64,000 bases of DNA from Flavobacterium psychraerolatum. GTDB lineage: Bacteria > Bacteroidota > Bacteroidia > Flavobacteriales > Flavobacteriaceae. Location: contig NZ_JAOQMX010000006.1 of NCBI RefSeq assembly GCF_025960985.1, positions 51,455 to 115,454 of the forward strand, given 5' to 3'. The translations under genes and the position numbers were made by a program. Below are positions 28,755 through 37,976 of this stretch, piece by piece. Each line of letters opens with the position of its first letter. Positions within the stretch are counted from its first letter, which is position 1. Under the pieces are notes generated by a model. That model saw nothing but the letters and a program-made list of their open reading frames with translations, did not search any database and was not told the origin of the DNA.

Positions 28755-28990
28755 AAAAAATCAATTTCAAAAATCAAATTCAAAAGTCAAGTTCAAAAGT
28801 CAAGTTCAAAAATCAATTTTGTCGATAATCAAGGATTTTGTTCGATGTTCTTTTTAAATCAAAAATCGTTAATCGTTAATCATCAATCGTTAATCATCAA
28901 TCGTTAATTGAAATAGTTCAAAAATCAACTTCAAAATCAACTTCAAAAGTCAACTTCAAAAATCGTTAATCGACAATCGTTAATCAAAAA
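28755..28990. repeat. degenerate tandem repeats (TCAAGTTCAAAAG and ATCGTTAATCATCA types)
   Basis: Between the HlyD gene and the first ATPase gene there are several near-copies of a 12-13-base unit (AAAAGTCAAGTTC, AAAATCAACTTC) and of a unit built on AATCGTTAATCATC. The two families are interleaved, the second being at about 28860-28915 and 28960-28990. The copies differ by single bases and have no spacers, so this is not a CRISPR. It separates two genes otherwise in one operon by 264 bases. Confidence 0.75.
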
Positions 28991-28992
28991 TC

Positions 28993-29865
28993 TTAAAGCT
29001 TAACCTCCGCTGGCATTCCGATTTTCAAACTACCATCATTTTTAACGATTACTTTTGCGGCATAAACCAAATTCACTCTTTCTTCTTTGGTTTGGATGAT
29101 TTTTGGGGTAAATTCTGCTGATGACGAAATCCATGAAATTTTCCCTTTGTATGGTTTTGTGCCTTCCTTTTCATCTATAGAAACGGTAACTTCCTGACCA
29201 ACTTTTATCGCTGATAATTGGGTTTCGCTAAAATATACGCGTAAATTCATTTCGGATAAATCGGCGATTTTATAGATCGGTTTTCCAAAAGCGGTAATTT
29301 CTTTTGCTTCGGCATATTTTGCCAAAACCGTTCCTTTTATCGGGTTTATGATTTTACTTTTTTCAATTTGGTCATTGATTTTTTCAATTTGTACCGCCAC
29401 AGATTTAGTTTCGTTGGCTATTGGTGCATTTTGGGTTCCAATACTTTTCATTTGCTCCAGCAAAACTTTAACACGACCATTGATTTCGTCTACTTGCCTT
29501 TGGGTAGCGGCATTTTCGTTAAACATATTTTGGATTCGCTTTTGCTCAATTTTGGTAGTGTTCAGTTGTTGTTGCAAAATGCTGTTTTGAGACAATACAT
29601 TGGCCGATTTGGAGTTGATCATCGCAATAGATGCTCGCAATTGTTGCTTGCTAAAGTAGAGTTGTGTGGTGTCAATTTGGCCTACAATGGCGTTGGCTTC
29701 TAGAATAGCACCTTCTTCTAGGTTGAGGTAATTAATTTGCCCGTTAGCTTCTGCCGAAATCGTAACTTCAGTCGCTTCAAAATTCCCGAAAGCATCGGCT
29801 TCCTCTTCTTTTTTGGAACACGAAAATATACTTACGAAAGCTAGTATTGTTAATATTTTTTTCAT
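28993..29865 (-). CDS. HlyD-family periplasmic adaptor, lipoprotein
   Basis: The 290-residue product starts with a lipoprotein signal (MKKILTILAFVSIFSC, Cys16). It then has a biotinyl-lipoyl half (ITISAEANGQINYLNLEEGAILEA), a coiled-coil hairpin (residues about 70-170, SKQQLRASIAMINSKS...QIEKINDQIEKSK) and the second half GTVLAKYAEAKEIT with beta-barrel segments. It links the inner-membrane ABC-2 pump to the TolC protein encoded upstream. It is somewhat short but complete. Confidence 0.9.
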   Translation of the reverse strand: MKKILTILAFVSIFSCSKKEEEADAFGNFEATEVTISAEANGQINYLNLEEGAILEANAIVGQIDTTQLYFSKQQLRASIAMINSKSANVLSQNSILQQQLNTTKIEQKRIQNMFNENAATQRQVDEINGRVKVLLEQMKSIGTQNAPIANETKSVAVQIEKINDQIEKSKIINPIKGTVLAKYAEAKEITAFGKPIYKIADLSEMNLRVYFSETQLSAIKVGQEVTVSIDEKEGTKPYKGKISWISSSAEFTPKIIQTKEERVNLVYAAKVIVKNDGSLKIGMPAEVKL

Positions 29866-29909
29866 TTTGTTTTTGTTTTATTCCCCGCTGCGGCGGAGGT
29901 ATGGGGATT

Positions 29910-31163
29910 TTATCCTTTTACTAATTTATAATTGGCTTGTGCTAGTGCGAGCTGAATTTCATGCGTTTTTTGAAGTGTTTTTGCTTCGAATAGATTGGTG
30001 ATTTCGGTAATGTAATCGGCACTAGTTATGACACCATTTCGCAATTGCGCATCGGTGGTTTTTAGGATGGATTCTCGTAATAGAATAATTTCTTTATCCG
30101 TTTCGATAATCGCTGCTAGTTTGTTGCTATCTGAATCGATTTCTTGCAATTGCAATTGCGTATTGAGTAGAAAAGTCTCTTTTTCGGTAGCAATAATGGA
30201 CTCAGAAACGGTCAATGCTAGTTTCTCGGTTTTGGATTTGTTCCAGTCAAAAACATTCCAATTGGCTTTTACACCCACAATATAAAATGGCTGAAAAGAG
30301 TTATCAAGCATATTCAAACCAGGGTTTCCGTAGCCTGCTTGTCCAAAAGCATTTACTTTGGGTAAGTTGCTTTTTGTAATTCCGTTTTTGGCAGCCGTTA
30401 GTTGTTCTGTCTGGAAATCGAATAATTTCAATTCGGGACGATTATTTTCGGCTACACTATTTATTTTTATTGAAGGAGAAGCCAGTTGGGTGTTTTTATC
30501 AATTGTCGAGTAGGTGAGTGATGCTAGGTTTTCGAGTCCTTTTTTTCGGTCAAAATCAATCTCAATCAATTGTTGTTTTATTTTTAAATTTTCGGCTTCT
30601 ACCACTTGTTCAGAGGTAGGAAGAAGTGCACCAAATTTAACTCCCGTTTTGATCTCTTTGATTTTTATCAAAAGTTGGTCTTGCTTGGCTTTTAGAATTT
30701 GATATTTCTCCTGCAATAGTAAAACCGAAAAATACAATTGATTGATTCTTGGTTTTAGTTGGTACAAACTCACTTCTAGTTGTTGCTGTTGGGTTTTGGT
30801 TTGTGCATTTTTGATGTCGGTATTGGCCTGAATCAAGCCACCGTTGTAAATCAATTGCTGCACGTCCAAGGTTGCTTTGTATTGGTCTTTGTTGGGCGGT
30901 GTAACGGTCAGGTTGGGAATTTTGATTGGCAATTGTGTAACCTCTGATTGATAAGTTGCCTGCGCATTCAAATCAATTTTAGGCCTTTTTCCAGTGTTTA
31001 AGGCTTCGATTTCCAAAGATGTTTTTTTCGAAAGTAAATCATTCTGTTTGGCCGTTGGATAATTTTTAGTAGCCAAAACGTAACAGTTTTCCAACGTTAA
31101 AATTTGTTGTCCGAAAGAGAAAAACGGAAAAATGAACAGGTAAAGGAGGAGTGTTTTTTTCAT
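29910..31163 (-). CDS. TolC family outer membrane efflux protein
   Basis: The 417-residue protein has a signal peptide ([15 protein letters not shown]) and the two-fold repeat of long coiled-coil helices of TolC proteins ([18 protein letters not shown]..., [23 protein letters not shown]). The first ATG overlaps the stop of the TetR gene by 4 bases, which shows translational coupling. It forms the outer-membrane channel of this exporter. Confidence 0.92.
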   Translation of the reverse strand: MKKTLLLYLFIFPFFSFGQQILTLENCYVLATKNYPTAKQNDLLSKKTSLEIEALNTGKRPKIDLNAQATYQSEVTQLPIKIPNLTVTPPNKDQYKATLDVQQLIYNGGLIQANTDIKNAQTKTQQQQLEVSLYQLKPRINQLYFSVLLLQEKYQILKAKQDQLLIKIKEIKTGVKFGALLPTSEQVVEAENLKIKQQLIEIDFDRKKGLENLASLTYSTIDKNTQLASPSIKINSVAENNRPELKLFDFQTEQLTAAKNGITKSNLPKVNAFGQAGYGNPGLNMLDNSFQPFYIVGVKANWNVFDWNKSKTEKLALTVSESIIATEKETFLLNTQLQLQEIDSDSNKLAAIIETDKEIILLRESILKTTDAQLRNGVITSADYITEITNLFEAKTLQKTHEIQLALAQANYKLVKG

Positions 31164-31753
31164 TTTTTTATCGAATTAATAATTTGTTGTGCAATGGTCG
31201 TTTTGCGTTCTTCCATCATTTGAAGGAACTCTTCAGGAGAAAGATGCAACATGCTTTTGACTAACATGTGCGCTGCAAAAGGAAAAATGGTTAATGAGAA
31301 TATAGTAAGTAAAAGTTGTTTGGGTGGAATGGGGTTAATGATGCCCGCTTTAATTTCACGTTCAATTTGCGCGATTAAAATGGTTGGATTTGGTCTATTA
31401 TCGGTATTCATAAATGACATAACAAATTCAGGATTGCTATTCATTTCCTGAATGATAAAGGCAGGTAAAAAGGGATTTTCGATTATAAATGAAATGTAAT
31501 TTTGAGTAAAGTCGGTAATCTTGTCAAACAAGCTTTTCTCTGAGGTAAATATTTGATTGATTTGTGGTGCTAGTTGACCAAATGCTTTCTTGAAAACGGC
31601 TTCAAACAGTACTTGCTTGTTTTTAAAACAGTAGTGTAGCATGGCTTTGTTGATGCCAGCTTCATCTGCTATTTCTTGCATGCGTGCGCCAGCAAATCCT
31701 TTTTTATGGAAGATTATTTTGGCAGCTTCAAATATTTTTTCTTCTGTTGTCAT
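31160..31753 (-). CDS. TetR/AcrR family transcriptional regulator
   Basis: The 197-residue protein begins with the TetR helix-turn-helix: [44 protein letters not shown]. The C-terminal ligand domain is variable and gives no ligand clue. It is the first gene of the exporter operon. The palindrome at 31774-31787 over the predicted start site makes autorepression and control of the export genes likely. Confidence 0.93.
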   Translation of the reverse strand: MTTEEKIFEAAKIIFHKKGFAGARMQEIADEAGINKAMLHYCFKNKQVLFEAVFKKAFGQLAPQINQIFTSEKSLFDKITDFTQNYISFIIENPFLPAFIIQEMNSNPEFVMSFMNTDNRPNPTILIAQIEREIKAGIINPIPPKQLLLTIFSLTIFPFAAHMLVKSMLHLSPEEFLQMMEERKTTIAQQIINSIKK

Positions 31754-31773
31754 TTTAAATTAACTATTCGGTT

Positions 31774-31796
31774 TAACCATTTGGTTAGTAAAGGTA
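31774..31796 (-). promoter_or_regulatory. TetR operon promoter with palindromic operator
   Basis: On the minus strand the -7-like element TACCTTTA (31796-31789) is immediately followed by the perfect palindrome TAACCA-TT-TGGTTA (31787-31774). This would cover the transcription start. The spacing is typical of steric repression by the adjacent TetR protein. Confidence 0.7.
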
Positions 31797-31999
31797 GAAA
31801 AAAAAAGCAATTGGTCTTGCTTTTTTCTTCTTTTACAAATATATTGATTATTAGTTCAGTTATTAATTTAACTCCTTATAGATTGATTTAAGTAATTTTA
31901 ATTGAAGACTCAACTTCCAGATTAATAACCTACAAGTAGTAAATATACTAGCTTTCTAAGATACCTACCAATATTACTATAGATGTAATTATATTTTCA

Positions 32000-32302
32000 T
32001 TATTTATTACTATTCTCTACTATAATTTTCATAATTTCATTTTTTTGTAAAACACCTGATTGCCTCCATAATTGTTTTCCGTTTTGGAATAAAATCATCG
32101 TGGGAACACCTCTCACTTGATATTGAGTTGCTAGTGGTTGGTTTTTGTCTACATCAATTTTTATTATCGAAATTCCATCACCTAAATTGTCCTTTACTTC
32201 TTTCAATATTGGACCTAAAATTTTACAAGGACCACACCAAGTAGCAAAAAAATCGACTAACACAGGTTTCTCTGAATTGATGATTGTTTTAAAATTACTC
32301 AT
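32000..32302 (-). CDS. thioredoxin
   Basis: The 100-residue protein has the active site WCGPC at residues 22-26, DFFATWCGPCK, the conserved cis-Pro in VRGVPTMILF and normal length. It has no signal peptide, so it is cytoplasmic. Its ATG overlaps the stop of the small membrane protein gene by 8 bases, so the two are translationally coupled. In this context it may reduce persulfides formed during sulfide or sulfur handling. Confidence 0.93.
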   Translation of the reverse strand: MSNFKTIINSEKPVLVDFFATWCGPCKILGPILKEVKDNLGDGISIIKIDVDKNQPLATQYQVRGVPTMILFQNGKQLWRQSGVLQKNEIMKIIVENSNK

Positions 32303-32501
32303 TTTTATTATTTTTATATGTTGGTACTGTACATCCGTTTAAGCTACAACCGCTATTGAAACCGGCTTGAAATAGGAAAAAAGCACCTATAAATCCAAAA
32401 AATATTTCGTGATGCTGAATAGCTTGTAATATCATAAAAGCAGAGATGGCAAGACGAATCCAGCGCATGGCATGCCAATTAGTAAAGAGTACATTTTTCA
32501 T
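32295..32501 (-). CDS. small membrane protein, DUF2892-like, sulfur-locus type
   Basis: The 68-residue protein (ATG 32501, MKNVLFTNWHAMRWIRLAIS) has two hydrophobic segments (about 14-28 and 33-48) and a C-terminal Cys pair in NSGCSLNGCTVP. Small proteins of this kind sit beside thioredoxin, rhodanese and TauE genes in Bacteroidetes. The Cys pair facing one side could handle sulfane sulfur; this is a guess. The gene overlaps both neighbours. Confidence 0.75.
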   Translation of the reverse strand: MKNVLFTNWHAMRWIRLAISAFMILQAIQHHEIFFGFIGAFFLFQAGFNSGCSLNGCTVPTYKNNKNE

Positions 32502-33297
32502 AAGTTGCAATTTTTAATTTTACGTGATTCGGGAGGGCAAACTGTAAATCCAAAAGTGGAATTTCCTTTTCCGTGACTAGTAGAATAGTCGTTCCATTGG
32601 TGCTTATACTGACATTTAAAACTGTATTTATTTGAGATATGTTTTCTTTGATACTCTTAATTTCCTCTGTACCTGTTGTATTTTCGAGTTCGTACAATTT
32701 GACCGTAACAGTATTATCTTTTACGAAAGTAAAAGCCAATTCACTTTCTGATCTTGGTAGAACCGAATTACAGGAAATCTCCAAAGAAGTGATATTAAAT
32801 GCATTTTTAAACAACAATTCGTATTCTTTTTTGTTGCCACCAAACGGTGGACCCGATTCGAATGTTTTATTGAAAAGTAACCCCGATAAAGTTCCATTAG
32901 GAATTAATAATTGGTGCATGATAAAGACATAATGTTGTCGTAAATGGGGTGCAAGTGCACAGAAAAAAGTTTGCTCCAAAATCAAATCGTATTGTCCTTG
33001 ATGACTGTAAAAATCCCCTAATACGATAGTGATATTATCATTATTTGCAAATTTTAATTGAAGCATGGAAACCAATGTAGGTGCTATATCAATAACTGTA
33101 ATATTGGTAAATCCTTGTTGTAAAAGGTATTCGGCTTCATAAGTATTTCCACAACCTGGAATTAAAACAGCTATATTTTTATCCTCAAGTTTGTCTATAA
33201 TAGTTTTTATAGGAGGAGAAATACATCCCAAATCCCAACCAGTACAATTTGTTTTATATTGTGTATCCCAATATTTTTGGTCTAATGTTTTACTCAT
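32479..33297 (-). CDS. TPMT-like SAM-dependent methyltransferase with C-terminal extension
   Basis: The 272-residue product has a thiopurine-methyltransferase-type core: YWDTQYKTNCTGWDLGCISPPI, VLIPGCGNTYEAEYLL (SAM loop), FTNITVIDIAP and LEQTFFCALAPHLRQHYV, up to about residue 195. A further stretch of about 75 residues has alternating beta and alpha character (SIKENISQINTVLNVSIS...) and lies outside the family core. Relatives methylate thiols, selenide or tellurite. The gene overlaps the small membrane protein gene by 23 bases and leads the thioredoxin operon. Confidence 0.85.
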   Translation of the reverse strand: MSKTLDQKYWDTQYKTNCTGWDLGCISPPIKTIIDKLEDKNIAVLIPGCGNTYEAEYLLQQGFTNITVIDIAPTLVSMLQLKFANNDNITIVLGDFYSHQGQYDLILEQTFFCALAPHLRQHYVFIMHQLLIPNGTLSGLLFNKTFESGPPFGGNKKEYELLFKNAFNITSLEISCNSVLPRSESELAFTFVKDNTVTVKLYELENTTGTEEIKSIKENISQINTVLNVSISTNGTTILLVTEKEIPLLDLQFALPNHVKLKIATYEKCTLY

Positions 33298-33569
33298 GAT
33301 ATTCTAGTTGTTGGTTAGCAATATGATTTTATATTAATTAATCGATTTTTCGATGATGCAAGAAATTTACTTTTGAGAATAATAAGATAAATATCAAATT
33401 TACATAAAAGAGAGTTTCCATGAACAGATTTTTTTCGAATTAGAATAAATTATAAGTACTAAAAGTAATTATAGAGAAATACATTGTCCTTCGTAAATAA
33501 ATAAAATATGCTTTAATACACAAAAAAGTTTCATTGTAAGATCATCCCTTTATTACTGCTTGTCTAATT

Positions 33570-33802
33570 TTAGTTCTTATCTGTGTTTATTTTGAATGAC
33601 GTATTAAGCAGACAAAAACTGATGAAGTTATAGAGCATAAATATTCTAGACAAGCTTAATAAAAAAAATGTGATTATAGTAGTGATTTCATTGGTGAAAT
33701 ACAATCCTACAAGTACTACTGCTATAGTGATTTGAATAATTTTGTCGGTAGTTCAACTGCTTTTTTATGATAATTTTTTTCTAAAGAGGTAAGTACAATC
33801 AT
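33570..33802 (-). pseudogene. frameshifted DUF2892 membrane protein gene
   Basis: Downstream of the MBL-rhodanese gene, the minus strand encodes 58 residues from 33746 to the stop at 33570. They start DKIIQITIAVVLVGLYFTN and end ISFCLLNTSFKINTDKN. This matches the DUF2892 pattern DKIIR...GLYFTN...SFISFCPLYLPFGINTCKK. The frame has no start codon: an ATG at 33802 (6 bases after the MBL stop) is in another frame, which implies an indel near 33745. The CPLY and TCKK cysteines are partly lost. Assignment is from pattern memory. Confidence 0.65.
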
Positions 33803-33807
33803 TTATT

Positions 33808-35229
33808 TTAATTGTTTTTAAATACCTTAGATTGGCATACAAAATCAGTTTTTGGTAATTCTGTTTTGGCAATTGCTGCAAAACCACCTTGAATTTCGGT
33901 AAAATTTCTGAAACCACGAGCTTGTAAAATGGAAGCGGCGATCATAGAACGGTAACCACCACCACAATGCAGGTAAAAATGTTCTTTTGGGTTGATATTT
34001 TCAATCCAGTCATTGATACTTGCCAATGGTCGCAAGTAAGCATCTTCGAGATGTTCAGCTTTGTATTCGCTCTCTTTACGAATATCAATTACTTTGCTTT
34101 TGCCTATTTTGACTTCTTTTTCAAATGTATTGGCTGTAATTCTGTGTACGGTATCAATTTCTTTATCTGCTTTTTTCCAAGCTTCAAATCCTCCTTCAAG
34201 ATGTCCAAGTAAATTGTCAAAACCTACGCGACTCAAACGGGTAACGGTTTCTTCTTCTCTTCCGGCATCTGTAACTAAGATAATTGGTTGTTTAACGTCG
34301 ATGATCAATTCACCAACCCAAAGCGCAAAGCTTCCGTCAATACCAATATTTATAGATTGTGGGATATAGCCTTCTGAAAAATTTTGGCTATCACGACTGT
34401 CCAGTATCAAAGCATCGGTATTGTCTACAATAGCTTCAAAATCGGCTACGTTGATGGCTTGCATTCCGTTATTAAGTACAGAGTCAAAACTCTCGTATCC
34501 TTGTTTGTTCATGGCTACATTCATTCCAAAATAAGCAGGAGGAGGTAGTAAGCCATCGGTAACTTCTTTGATGAATTCGGCTTCTGTCATGTTGGCTCTC
34601 AACGCATAATTGGTTTCTTTTTGGTTACCAATGGTCGAAATAGTTTCTTTGCTCATATTTTTTCCGCAGGCACTTCCGGCTCCGTGTGCAGGATAAACAA
34701 TTACATCGTCTGGCAAAGTCATGATTTTATCACGTAAGGAGTGAAAAAGAATTCCAGCCAATTCTTCTTGTGTCATCGAAGCGGCTTTTTGGGCCAAATC
34801 GGGACGACCTACATCGCCAATAAATAAGGTGTCACCTGAAAATATAGCATGTTCTTTTCCATTTTTATCCAATAGTAAATAAGTACTACTTTCCATCGTA
34901 TGACCTGGTGTATGCACTACTTTGATGGTGATATCACCTATTTTGAATTCTTGACCGTCAGTAGCAATAATAGCTTCAAATTCTGGATTTGCATTGGGAC
35001 CATAAACAATAGGAGCCCCTGTTTTTTTGCTCAAATCTACATGCCCAGATACAAAGTCTGCATGAAAATGAGTTTCGAAAACATATTTCAAAGTTACTTT
35101 ATCACGCTCTAGACGATCAAGGTAGGGTTGTGTTTCTCTTAACGGGTCAATGATTGCCGCTTCTCCATTTGAGGTGATGTAATAAGCTCCTTGCGCTAAA
35201 CAACCGGTATATATTTGTTCAATTTGCAT
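33808..35229 (-). CDS. MBL-fold hydrolase with two rhodanese domains (persulfide dioxygenase-like)
   Basis: The 473-residue protein has an N-terminal metallo-beta-lactamase domain of ETHE1/Blh type with THFHADFVSGH (H54, H56, D58, H63), HTPGHTMESS and HAGDTLFIGDVGRPDL-like motifs. Two rhodanese domains follow (about 255-355 and 365-470). The first lacks the active-site Cys (VTDAGREEE), while the second has it in LHCGGGYRSM. Such proteins oxidise glutathione or protein persulfides to sulfite. It is divergent from cydAB. Its promoter has a Crp/Fnr-like site, and a DUF2892 remnant lies just past the stop. Confidence 0.9.
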   Translation of the reverse strand: MQIEQIYTGCLAQGAYYITSNGEAAIIDPLRETQPYLDRLERDKVTLKYVFETHFHADFVSGHVDLSKKTGAPIVYGPNANPEFEAIIATDGQEFKIGDITIKVVHTPGHTMESSTYLLLDKNGKEHAIFSGDTLFIGDVGRPDLAQKAASMTQEELAGILFHSLRDKIMTLPDDVIVYPAHGAGSACGKNMSKETISTIGNQKETNYALRANMTEAEFIKEVTDGLLPPPAYFGMNVAMNKQGYESFDSVLNNGMQAINVADFEAIVDNTDALILDSRDSQNFSEGYIPQSINIGIDGSFALWVGELIIDVKQPIILVTDAGREEETVTRLSRVGFDNLLGHLEGGFEAWKKADKEIDTVHRITANTFEKEVKIGKSKVIDIRKESEYKAEHLEDAYLRPLASINDWIENINPKEHFYLHCGGGYRSMIAASILQARGFRNFTEIQGGFAAIAKTELPKTDFVCQSKVFKNN

Positions 35230-35255
35230 TGTATTGTTTTTTAGAATTGTTACAA

Positions 35256-35298
35256 CAAAGATACAGCATGATTTTCAGGATTATAGTGACTAATGTTA
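35256..35298 (-). promoter_or_regulatory. Crp/Fnr-like class II promoter of the MBL-rhodanese gene
   Basis: On the minus strand TAACATTAGTCA (35298-35287) precedes TATCTTTG (35263-35256) by exactly 23 bases, and the start codon is 26 bases further on. The box matches TRAY-N4-GTYA, also found in four other promoters of this window at the same spacing. Confidence 0.7.
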
Positions 35299-35377
35299 CA
35301 TAAGCTTAAATACTTTTTAAAGTGAAAATAAATGAAATTTAGGAGTTGTTTAAGTAGGGTTTTTTAACTCTAAAGGC

Positions 35378-35385
35378 TAAATTTG
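35378..35385 (+). promoter_or_regulatory. cydA -7 element
   Basis: TAAATTTG, a perfect TAnnTTTG match, lies 23 bases before the cydA ATG. No Crp-like box is found at the 23-base spacing, although the site at 35287-35298 lies about 80 bases upstream and might act on both genes. Confidence 0.55.
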
Positions 35386-35408
35386 CAGCATAAATAAAAA
35401 ACTTTCCA

Positions 35409-36740
35409 ATGGAAGAAATGCTCTTTTACGACCGAATGCAATTTGCGTTTACCATAACTTTTCACTACTTATTTCCGCAGCTTACAATGGGACTCTCGTT
35501 AATCGTGGTCTATTTTAAATGGAGATTTTTAAAAACTAATGATCCACATTATAACAAAGCAACCCATTTTTGGATGCGTATTTTTGCAATCAATTTTGCT
35601 ATGGGTGTGGTCACAGGAATTCCAATGGAGTTTCAGTTTGGAACCAACTGGGCCAAATTTTCAGAACTTACAGGTGGTATCATCGGACAGACATTAGCCA
35701 TGGAAGGAATGTTTTCGTTCTTTTTGGAATCTTCCTTTTTGGGAATGTTTCTCTTTGGTGAAAAAATCCTAGGGCATCGTTGGCATTTCGTCACCGGATT
35801 ATTAATTTGCTTGGGTTCGTGGGCAAGTGGGTATTTAATCATTGCCACACACTCCTGGATGCAGCATCCTGTAGGATATGAGGTGCTAGAAAACGGGAAA
35901 TTTGTCCTTACAAATTTTAGTGCTTTGTTTACCAATGTGTGGGTTTGGCCATCGTATTTTCATAATCAAGCTGCATCGATGGTGACGAGCTCGTTTGTAG
36001 TTGCTGGAATTGGAGCTTTTTATATATTGAACAATCGTAACGTATCCTACGGAAAATTATTCTTGAAAACTGGGGTTGTTTTTGGATTGATTTCGAGTTT
36101 AATCGTAGCTATGCCAACAGGAGATTTACTAGCCAAAAATGTAGTAAAACACCAGCCCGTAACTTTTGCGGCCATGGAGGGTATTTTTCATACCGAAAAA
36201 AAAGGAGCAGAGATTGTCCTAATTGGACAACCCGATGTAAAAGACAAAAAACTAGATAATAAAATTGCCGTTCCCAATGTTTTGAGCTTCCTAACATACG
36301 GAAACTGGGATACAGAAGTAAAAGGTCTCGATCAATATCCAGAAGATACGCATCCTACAAATATTTCGGGACTATATTATGCTTATCATATTATGGTAGG
36401 ATTAGGTACACTATTTATTGGAATGACATTGTTGGCTATCGTTCAATTAAGTAGAGGGAAGTTGTTTCAAACCAAATGGTTGTTGTGGTCATTTATGTTC
36501 ATGATGCCGTTTCCTTATATTGCCAATATCACAGGATGGTATACGGCTGAATTGGGCCGTCAGCCTTGGTTGGTTTATAATTTATTACGCACCGCAGATG
36601 GTGCTTCGCCAACAGTTTCTTCAGGGAATACCTTGTTTACCTTGATGGGATTTGTAGGTTTGTACGCCTTACTCGGAATGTTGTTTGCTATTCTAGTAGG
36701 TAAAATAATTTATGCAGGGCCGGAACCTACAGAAAAATAA
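35409..36740 (+). CDS. cydA: cytochrome bd quinol oxidase subunit I
   Basis: The 443-residue membrane protein has the heme b595 ligand H19 (TITFHYLFPQL), the b558 ligand near H185 (PSYFHNQAA) and the third ligand region around PYIANITGWYTAELGRQPW. At 443 residues it is shorter than the enterobacterial enzyme, so it has a short Q-loop. With CydB it reduces oxygen with menaquinol without pumping protons. Bd oxidases resist sulfide, which fits the neighbouring sulfur genes. Confidence 0.96.
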   Translation: MEEMLFYDRMQFAFTITFHYLFPQLTMGLSLIVVYFKWRFLKTNDPHYNKATHFWMRIFAINFAMGVVTGIPMEFQFGTNWAKFSELTGGIIGQTLAMEGMFSFFLESSFLGMFLFGEKILGHRWHFVTGLLICLGSWASGYLIIATHSWMQHPVGYEVLENGKFVLTNFSALFTNVWVWPSYFHNQAASMVTSSFVVAGIGAFYILNNRNVSYGKLFLKTGVVFGLISSLIVAMPTGDLLAKNVVKHQPVTFAAMEGIFHTEKKGAEIVLIGQPDVKDKKLDNKIAVPNVLSFLTYGNWDTEVKGLDQYPEDTHPTNISGLYYAYHIMVGLGTLFIGMTLLAIVQLSRGKLFQTKWLLWSFMFMMPFPYIANITGWYTAELGRQPWLVYNLLRTADGASPTVSSGNTLFTLMGFVGLYALLGMLFAILVGKIIYAGPEPTEK

Positions 36741-36810
36741 AAACTGATTTTTGATTGCAGATTGGAGGAAATCGCCAATCAAAAATCGTTAATGATATAA
36801 ACATATTGAT

Positions 36811-37887
36811 ATGGAATTCTTTTGGTATATAGTATTAATCGTTATTTTGGGGACTTATGTAGTTCTCGATGGCTATGATTTTGGGGCAGGAATTATTCAC
36901 TTATTTTTTGCCAAAACAGAAAAACAGAAAAAAGCAATTACCAACTCTATTGGCCCATTTTGGGACGCCAATGAAGTTTGGTTAATTGCAGGAGGTGGAA
37001 TCTTATTTTATGCTTTTCCAACCTTGTACGCAGCTTCATTTAGTGGGTTTTACCTCCCGCTAATTATGATTTTATGGTTGCTTATTTTTAGAGCAATCGG
37101 TTTAGAATTGCGTGGGCAGTTCCACCACCACATGTGGGAAGCCGTTTGGGACAAAGCCTTCGGTATCGCGAGTTTATTATTAGCCTTATTCTTCGGTATG
37201 GCGTTAGGAAATGTTGTTCGAGGAGTAAATTTAGGCATGGTGGTCAATGGAGTTTCCACTCAAGAACCGCACTTTTTCTTTTTGCCTTTATGGAACGACA
37301 GTTTGAGCCCACAAAGTCCTCAACTCGGAATTATAGACTGGTTTACCCTCTTTTTAGGTGTTGTGAGCGTAGTTGCTTTGATGATTCACGGAGCCAATTG
37401 GATAATTTATAAAACGAGTTCAGACCTTAATCCAAAGTTGAAAGACGTTATCTACAAACTGAACTTTGTTTTGCTTGGACTTGTAATTGTTTCACTTTCC
37501 GTTTGGCACATTATCGAGAAAGAACCCTTTCATAACTTTATCGAAAACCCCATTCTTTTCATTTTTCCACTAATTACGTTTGTGGGATTGTTTGGGTTGT
37601 TCAAGGTCAAATCTTTCAAAAAAGATGGTACTGGATTTGTATTTTCAACTCTTTTCCTAGTTGGTGGATTTACATCAACTACCGCTTCAATTTTTCCAGA
37701 GGTATTGCCTTCGACCAATAGTGTCAATCCATCCTTAACGATTTACAACGTTGCCAATGAACCTTACGCGCTGTCTGTTGGCGTGTATTGGTTTGCCGTT
37801 GCCTTTGTTTTGGTCATCGCTTATTTTATAATACAGTATAAAGTATTTAGTGGTAAAATGGATGATGTTGGATATGGTGAACATTAA
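36811..37887 (+). CDS. cydB: cytochrome bd quinol oxidase subunit II
   Basis: The 358-residue protein begins MEFFWYIVLIVILGTYVVLDGYDFGAG, the hallmark of CydB. It continues with NEVWLIAGGGILFYAFPTLYA and about nine membrane segments. It follows cydA after 70 bases on the same strand. No small CydX gene is evident between cydB and the next gene. Confidence 0.96.
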   Translation: MEFFWYIVLIVILGTYVVLDGYDFGAGIIHLFFAKTEKQKKAITNSIGPFWDANEVWLIAGGGILFYAFPTLYAASFSGFYLPLIMILWLLIFRAIGLELRGQFHHHMWEAVWDKAFGIASLLLALFFGMALGNVVRGVNLGMVVNGVSTQEPHFFFLPLWNDSLSPQSPQLGIIDWFTLFLGVVSVVALMIHGANWIIYKTSSDLNPKLKDVIYKLNFVLLGLVIVSLSVWHIIEKEPFHNFIENPILFIFPLITFVGLFGLFKVKSFKKDGTGFVFSTLFLVGGFTSTTASIFPEVLPSTNSVNPSLTIYNVANEPYALSVGVYWFAVAFVLVIAYFIIQYKVFSGKMDDVGYGEH

Positions 37888-37976
37888 TTTTAGCGTCCAC
37901 CTTTTCGTAAAAATTAAGAGTCAGGCTTTACAAAAAAAACACAAAAATGAAATTATAGATTGTAATAACTTTAATT

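Noticed and set aside
28755..28990. CRISPR-like array
   Set aside because: The repeats are short, directly adjacent and degenerate, with no spacers and no cas genes nearby.
35322..35385. Class II box for cydA
   Set aside because: No box stands 23 bases before the cydA -7 element; the shared site at 35287 is placed correctly only for the opposite gene.
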